Assembly (NCBI RefSeq): GCF_905220995.1
Contig: NZ_CAJNBJ010000016.1
Coordinates: forward strand, 434,001-498,000
From: Nitrospira defluvii
Lineage (GTDB): Bacteria; Nitrospirota; Nitrospiria; Nitrospirales; Nitrospiraceae
DNA: 64,000 nucleotides
Reading direction: 5' to 3'
Both the position numbers and the translations under genes were made by a program. Position 1 is the stretch's first letter; each line of letters starts with the position of its first letter. Of this stretch, positions 60,265 to 64,000 are shown one piece after another. The notes beneath the pieces are model-generated. The model was given only the letters and a program-made list of their open reading frames with translations, did no database searches and was not told the DNA's origin.

Positions 60265-62175
60265 CTACCGGGAGAAGACGAGGAGACTGTTGGCAGGCAG
60301 CACGAGGGCGGCGGAATAGTCGAAACCATGCATGGGGTTCGCTGTGGCCGTGACACGCCCACTGTTCCCCTCGATACCGGCATTGACCCAGTTCTCATAG
60401 GCATCGCTGTTGAATGTTTCACGCCAGTCGCCCGCACCGGGAAAGCCGACCCGATAGCCGACACGAGTAAAATTGGCAAGGTGCAGGACCACCAGCACGT
60501 CAAGGCCTTCCCCAACGACCCAGCGGTGAAACGCGAGGACACGGTTCTGATCGTGCACATGCACCACACGAAACCCTTCCCCTCGCAAGCCTGGAGACCG
60601 TCGCCGAACCGCCAACAGTTCTCTCGTGAACCGCAGATGATCCAGCATTTGCCTGTCCCCCTGATCCAGGCCGGCCCAATGGAGCAGCAGGTTGCCGTGC
60701 GCCACGAAATCATCGGACCACTGCTTGTCCTCCAGAAATTCCTGCCCCATGAACAACATCGGGATGCCCGGCGCGGTCAGACTCAGGCCGGTGGCCACAC
60801 GCGCGCGGCTGCGAGCGAACCAGGACCGCGGATGGTCCGGATCGCCGAGCCGGGCGATGCGTAACTCCCTCCCCTTGTAGACCAGATCGTGGTTCTCCGG
60901 CCCCTGCACAAACCGCCACTGCCGAGGGAACCCCTCCGGCCAGAGGCTGCGCGCCAACCCGGTCATGTCGAGCGGCCGTTCATCCGGCGCGCTGGCATTC
61001 GCAATGACATCGCGAATGGCGATCCGCAATCCATCTGTCAGCGTGGTGTCAAACCCGGCGCCGACCGGAGGCGGAGTGACGATGAAGGGGTTCACATCCC
61101 AATACTCGGCATGGTGCAACGTCTCCGGCCGCTGCGCATGCACCGTATCGGTAAGGTCCTGGCAAAATCGCCAGCCGTCCGGTGCGCCGTCATGATCGAT
61201 CACGCTGACCTGATCGTACCGGAATCCGTCGACTCGATATTCACTCAAGAAAAACTTGGCATTCTGAATCAGAAAATCCCGCACCTCCGGCTTGGCAAAA
61301 TCGAAGACCAGCCCACCCGCGTGGCCCCGGTCGGTGAAGTACAACGAATTCCGCTGCCCGCCGGAACCGGATTGCCGGTCGAAAAAATACAGGCTCTGGT
61401 CACCGAAATCCCCGCCTGCATGGTTGTAGACCACATCGAGCAAGACGGCCAGGCCATAACAATGCGCCAGATCGACCAGAGCCTTGAGCTGATTCATTTC
61501 CCCGCGGACATCCGCCGCCTGGTACCGACGCAGACCCTTCGCATCCAGGAGCTTGTTCACCTCCGCCACATAGGCAGGCAGGTCGGCATCGGCTACGGCG
61601 AAATCCATTTCTGGCGAAAAATAATCTGTCCCGTTGTACCCGAGGCTGAAGCTGGTCTGGAATTCCTGAATGGGCATCAATTGCAGGGCTGTGACGCCGA
61701 GTTCGGCAAGATAGGGCAACTTGCGCGCCACGTCGAGAAACGTGCCGCCCTTCCGTGGCAGGTTGGGCGTAAAAAAGGTGCCGACATGGAGTTGGTAGAT
61801 CACGAATTCGTGAAACGGCGGCGGAACATACCCACAGTCGTGCCAAGGAAAGTCCGTGCGGCGAATGATGCATTCAGCAGGAAAGGGTGATTCCAGTTCG
61901 CGGGCGTACGGGTCGCGCTTGAGCCCTTCGCTTCCTTCCCCGATGACATAGAACATGTACCGCTGGCGGTCCTTCACGCCGGGAAGAAAACCCCGCCAAT
62001 GCCCAAGCTGATCCCGCGTGAGCAACGCCGCGTCATTCCGCACGCGATGATTGAAGTCGCCGACGACATAGACGGCCTTCGCCTGCGGAGCCCACACGCG
62101 AAAGGTCGCGCCGCCGGCCACGAGGTTGGCACCCATCGGTGTGTCGGTATGGATGTGTGCGAGTGAGGCGGGCAT
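60265..62175 (-). CDS. GH13 alpha-glucan enzyme (GlgB/amylase-like)
   Basis: A 636-residue glycoside hydrolase family 13 protein. A CBM48-type N-terminal domain (FRVWAPQAKAVYVVGDFNHR) precedes the barrel, with regions I (VVYNHA), II (VDGFRYDQVS, nucleophile Asp near 320), III (HHAEYW, acid/base Glu near 355) and IV (GPENHDLV). The C-terminal beta domain is short. The arrangement is like glycogen branching, debranching or trehalose-forming enzymes; the exact reaction is unclear. ATG 62175 with GAAGGTG upstream is preferred to GTG 62199. It is the last of three minus-strand genes with the two kinases; the 245-base gap after it (60020-60264) holds no gene. Confidence 0.85.
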   Translation of the reverse strand: MPASLAHIHTDTPMGANLVAGGATFRVWAPQAKAVYVVGDFNHRVRNDAALLTRDQLGHWRGFLPGVKDRQRYMFYVIGEGSEGLKRDPYARELESPFPAECIIRRTDFPWHDCGYVPPPFHEFVIYQLHVGTFFTPNLPRKGGTFLDVARKLPYLAELGVTALQLMPIQEFQTSFSLGYNGTDYFSPEMDFAVADADLPAYVAEVNKLLDAKGLRRYQAADVRGEMNQLKALVDLAHCYGLAVLLDVVYNHAGGDFGDQSLYFFDRQSGSGGQRNSLYFTDRGHAGGLVFDFAKPEVRDFLIQNAKFFLSEYRVDGFRYDQVSVIDHDGAPDGWRFCQDLTDTVHAQRPETLHHAEYWDVNPFIVTPPPVGAGFDTTLTDGLRIAIRDVIANASAPDERPLDMTGLARSLWPEGFPRQWRFVQGPENHDLVYKGRELRIARLGDPDHPRSWFARSRARVATGLSLTAPGIPMLFMGQEFLEDKQWSDDFVAHGNLLLHWAGLDQGDRQMLDHLRFTRELLAVRRRSPGLRGEGFRVVHVHDQNRVLAFHRWVVGEGLDVLVVLHLANFTRVGYRVGFPGAGDWRETFNSDAYENWVNAGIEGNSGRVTATANPMHGFDYSAALVLPANSLLVFSR

Positions 62176-62264
62176 AGGCACCTTCGAAGCAGCAGTCACA
62201 GTGACAGGCGCATCCTATCGAATGCCGCTGCACCGAACAAGAGAGACGCGACAGAACCTACCCC

Positions 62265-62804
62265 TCACCTTGGGCGAGCGGCACGAATCAGCGCCACGAT
62301 CCGATCCGCGGCGACGTCAGACGAGGTGACCGTCGTATCGATAGCCAACGCCGGCGAGGCGGGTGGTTCATACGTCTCCTGCAGCCCGGGGACGGTGGAC
62401 GACCCGCCTTCCAACCCTCGCCTGTACGTCCCCTTCTTGTCGCGCTGCATGCAGACTTCCAGCGGACACTCGATGGAAACTTCCAACAAGCCGGGAATCA
62501 ACGTGCGTGCAAATTCCCGATAGGCCCGACGGCTCGCGGTGGCATCGAAGATCACATTGACCCCATGGGCCAGAAGTCTGGCCCCCATAAACCCCAAGGC
62601 CCGATAAAACAGATCCCGCTCCTCGCGCGAGTAGCTGGCCTCCGGCGTCAACACCCGACGGAGGGCATCGGACTCCAGCACCTCCACGGTCATGCCCAGG
62701 GCCGAAAGTTTGGGGAGCAGCCGCTCGACGATCGAGCTTTTCCCCGAGGCCGGGAGCCCTGTAAGCCAGATGGCGAAGGGGGCGCGGGTCATCACAGCAC
62801 TCAT
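62265..62804 (-). CDS. CysC-type adenylylsulfate kinase-like protein
   Basis: A 179-residue P-loop kinase of the APS kinase family: Walker A GLPASGKSS (residues 16-24), LESDALRRVLTPEASYSREE, FDATASRRAYREFAR, and the C-terminal CPLEVCMQRDKKGTYRR. CysC makes PAPS from APS. However, it overlaps (ATGA) the end of an APH-type kinase gene and no cysD, cysN or cysH is near, so the substrate may be another. ATG 62804 is fixed by that overlap; an in-frame ATG at 62792 is also possible. Confidence 0.85.
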   Translation of the reverse strand: MSAVMTRAPFAIWLTGLPASGKSSIVERLLPKLSALGMTVEVLESDALRRVLTPEASYSREERDLFYRALGFMGARLLAHGVNVIFDATASRRAYREFARTLIPGLLEVSIECPLEVCMQRDKKGTYRRGLEGGSSTVPGLQETYEPPASPALAIDTTVTSSDVAADRIVALIRAARPR

Positions 62805-63886
62805 TCGCAATAACGATTGATATCCGCCGGGTCGAAGCGCGATGTCGCCAACACATTCTCGATGAACCGGAAAATCTTCCGCCGCACGGTCACGGTGAGT
62901 TTCGGGTACCAGAGTGGGCTGGCCAACACCAGCCCTCGAAACGCGAAGAATGGGGCCGTCGTCTCCAGGACGCCCTGGTCGCGACTCTCCATAAGATAAC
63001 GATCCCAGAAGGAACGGAAGACGACTTCCAGCGCTCCCTTCAGCGAGCCATGCCGGCAAAGCGAAAAAAACAGATAATTGATCGACATCGACGTGACGTC
63101 GTCGGCCGGTTCGCCCCATTCCCCGCGCGAACGGTCCAGCACTGAAAAGTCGGCGCCACGGCGAAACAACACATTCCAAGGATGAAAATCGCCGTGCACC
63201 TGTGACAGCCTGGCATGCTTGCCACGCAGCCGCCACCGCCAGACATTGCAGGCCACTTCTATCCGCTGCAGCAACTCCTCTGTGATAAACGCAAACCGAT
63301 CCGGGTAACTGTCCGTCAGCCCCATGATGCATTCGCCGTGGCCCAGCAACTCCCGCAGTCGCCGCCGGTACAACTGCGGGTCCTTGTGTTTCTTGCGGTG
63401 AATCGTCGCCAAGTACCCGGCCAGGGCCTCCGTCCGTTTCCGGTCGAGGGCGGTGGGCCTCTTCGCTCCCGCAAGCCGTTCCAGATCCTTGTGATAGGTC
63501 TCACCATCCGACCATTGGGTCAGCAAGAAAAACTCTTTGGCCTTGGCCACGGACATCAACTCGCCGTCTTCCGTAAACGCGCCCACATCCAAGGCGGCGA
63601 TGTGCCTGGGGAGGCGACCGTAGCAGTCATAGTCCCACAGCATGGCCTGCGCCCGGTCGGCCGGATGCTCATGACCGAACGGACCGGGACTCATCGTGCC
63701 CAGCACCACCCGGCGGGTCTGGTCCCCCTGGCAGAACGTCAACCGGACCGGCGCGCCATAGCCATACTGCTTATGGCGCGCCCCACTCGTTTCTTTTCCG
63801 ATCGGTCCATAGGCAAGCAATTCGGCACTCGGACCGAACCGAGTTTTGAGATAGGCCTCCAGGGCAGACTTTCTTAACACCGGCAT
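62801..63886 (-). CDS. APH-fold phosphotransferase
   Basis: A 361-residue kinase-like protein of the aminoglycoside phosphotransferase superfamily. The catalytic loop VHGDFHPWNVLF (about residue 235) is intact. The following metal motif reads SVLDRSRGEWGEP, where most members have a D-x-D or D-F-E type, so the Mg2+ site differs by an Arg. The N-lobe Lys and Glu cannot be placed with confidence. It has no signal peptide. It overlaps the CysC-type gene by four bases. The frame is open from the window edge to its ATG (38 codons), so a longer start cannot be excluded. Confidence 0.75.
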   Translation of the reverse strand: MPVLRKSALEAYLKTRFGPSAELLAYGPIGKETSGARHKQYGYGAPVRLTFCQGDQTRRVVLGTMSPGPFGHEHPADRAQAMLWDYDCYGRLPRHIAALDVGAFTEDGELMSVAKAKEFFLLTQWSDGETYHKDLERLAGAKRPTALDRKRTEALAGYLATIHRKKHKDPQLYRRRLRELLGHGECIMGLTDSYPDRFAFITEELLQRIEVACNVWRWRLRGKHARLSQVHGDFHPWNVLFRRGADFSVLDRSRGEWGEPADDVTSMSINYLFFSLCRHGSLKGALEVVFRSFWDRYLMESRDQGVLETTAPFFAFRGLVLASPLWYPKLTVTVRRKIFRFIENVLATSRFDPADINRYCE

Positions 63887-64000
63887 GCCCTGGCTCCACG
63901 CAAAACATGTTCCAGAAAACGCCCGCTTAGACGAGTGATTTCCCCATGCACTGGCGCATTGAGCTTCAGCCAGGCCATAGCCACTGAGGAATTTTGCGCC

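Noticed and set aside
1-64000. tRNA genes, CRISPR arrays, insertion sequences, prophage genes
   Set aside because: I looked for T-loop-like GGTTCGA blocks, regularly spaced repeats and transposase or integrase motifs and found none.

Overview
The window is a GC-rich, gene-dense piece of a bacterial chromosome. No rRNA, tRNA, CRISPR array, insertion sequence or phage gene is visible. The gene content and protein style suggest a Gram-negative member of Nitrospirota, probably a Nitrospira-like organism: a split F0 ATP synthase operon, an arsenosugar module, formate-tetrahydrofolate ligase, paired M16 proteases and many periplasmic lipoproteins. No nitrification marker lies here, so this placement is inference.

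Positions 1-6840 are accessory in character. They hold a partial methyltransferase, small lipoproteins, a TfoX-like protein followed by a truncated DUF488 remnant, an ECF sigma factor with a cupin anti-sigma partner facing a lipoprotein-type truncated haemoglobin, and a small damaged defence island. The island has an Mrr-type endonuclease interrupted by one in-frame TAG inside its catalytic motif, and a HepT/MntA pair whose HepT has Tyr in place of the catalytic His. From 6970 to 9602 an arsM-arsR-arsS operon should turn arsenite into methylated, sugar-linked arsenicals under ArsR control.

From 9785 to 37800 most genes are housekeeping. The order is hflKC, fhs, an M23 peptidase, cutA, a rhodanese and an epimerase; then a long minus-strand run (slt, zapB-like, zapA, rny, ymdB, xseA, xseB, tlyA) dealing with cell division, RNA turnover and DNA repair. 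rlmN, two M16 proteases, larE, the F0 operon atpIBEF, a pabB/pabC-type pair, a second lytic transglycosylase, nadB, and a 31-residue COX24-type basic protein follow.

From 37895 to 57560 envelope and cation transport dominate. The region carries an MsbA-type exporter, a secreted phosphoesterase, a P2A Ca2+-type ATPase, a Na+/Ca2+ exchanger, a PilZ protein, a hybrid histidine kinase, an operon of RND adaptor, RND pump and P3B Mg2+-type ATPase, and a tandem UspA. Two copies of a palindrome-ended dispersed repeat sit at gene 3' ends (40512-40638 and 56517-56707). The last part (58198-63886) has an acetyltransferase, a methyltransferase-like protein, a GH13 alpha-glucan enzyme, and an unusual overlapping pair of a CysC-type kinase and an APH-type kinase.

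The most unusual signals are the dispersed repeat with perfect 15-base terminal inverted repeats that supplies stop codons to its neighbours, the two catalytic lesions in adjacent defence genes, the apparent ATT start of rny, the RND/P3B operon without an outer-membrane channel, and the lipoprotein globin opposite an ECF/ChrR pair.
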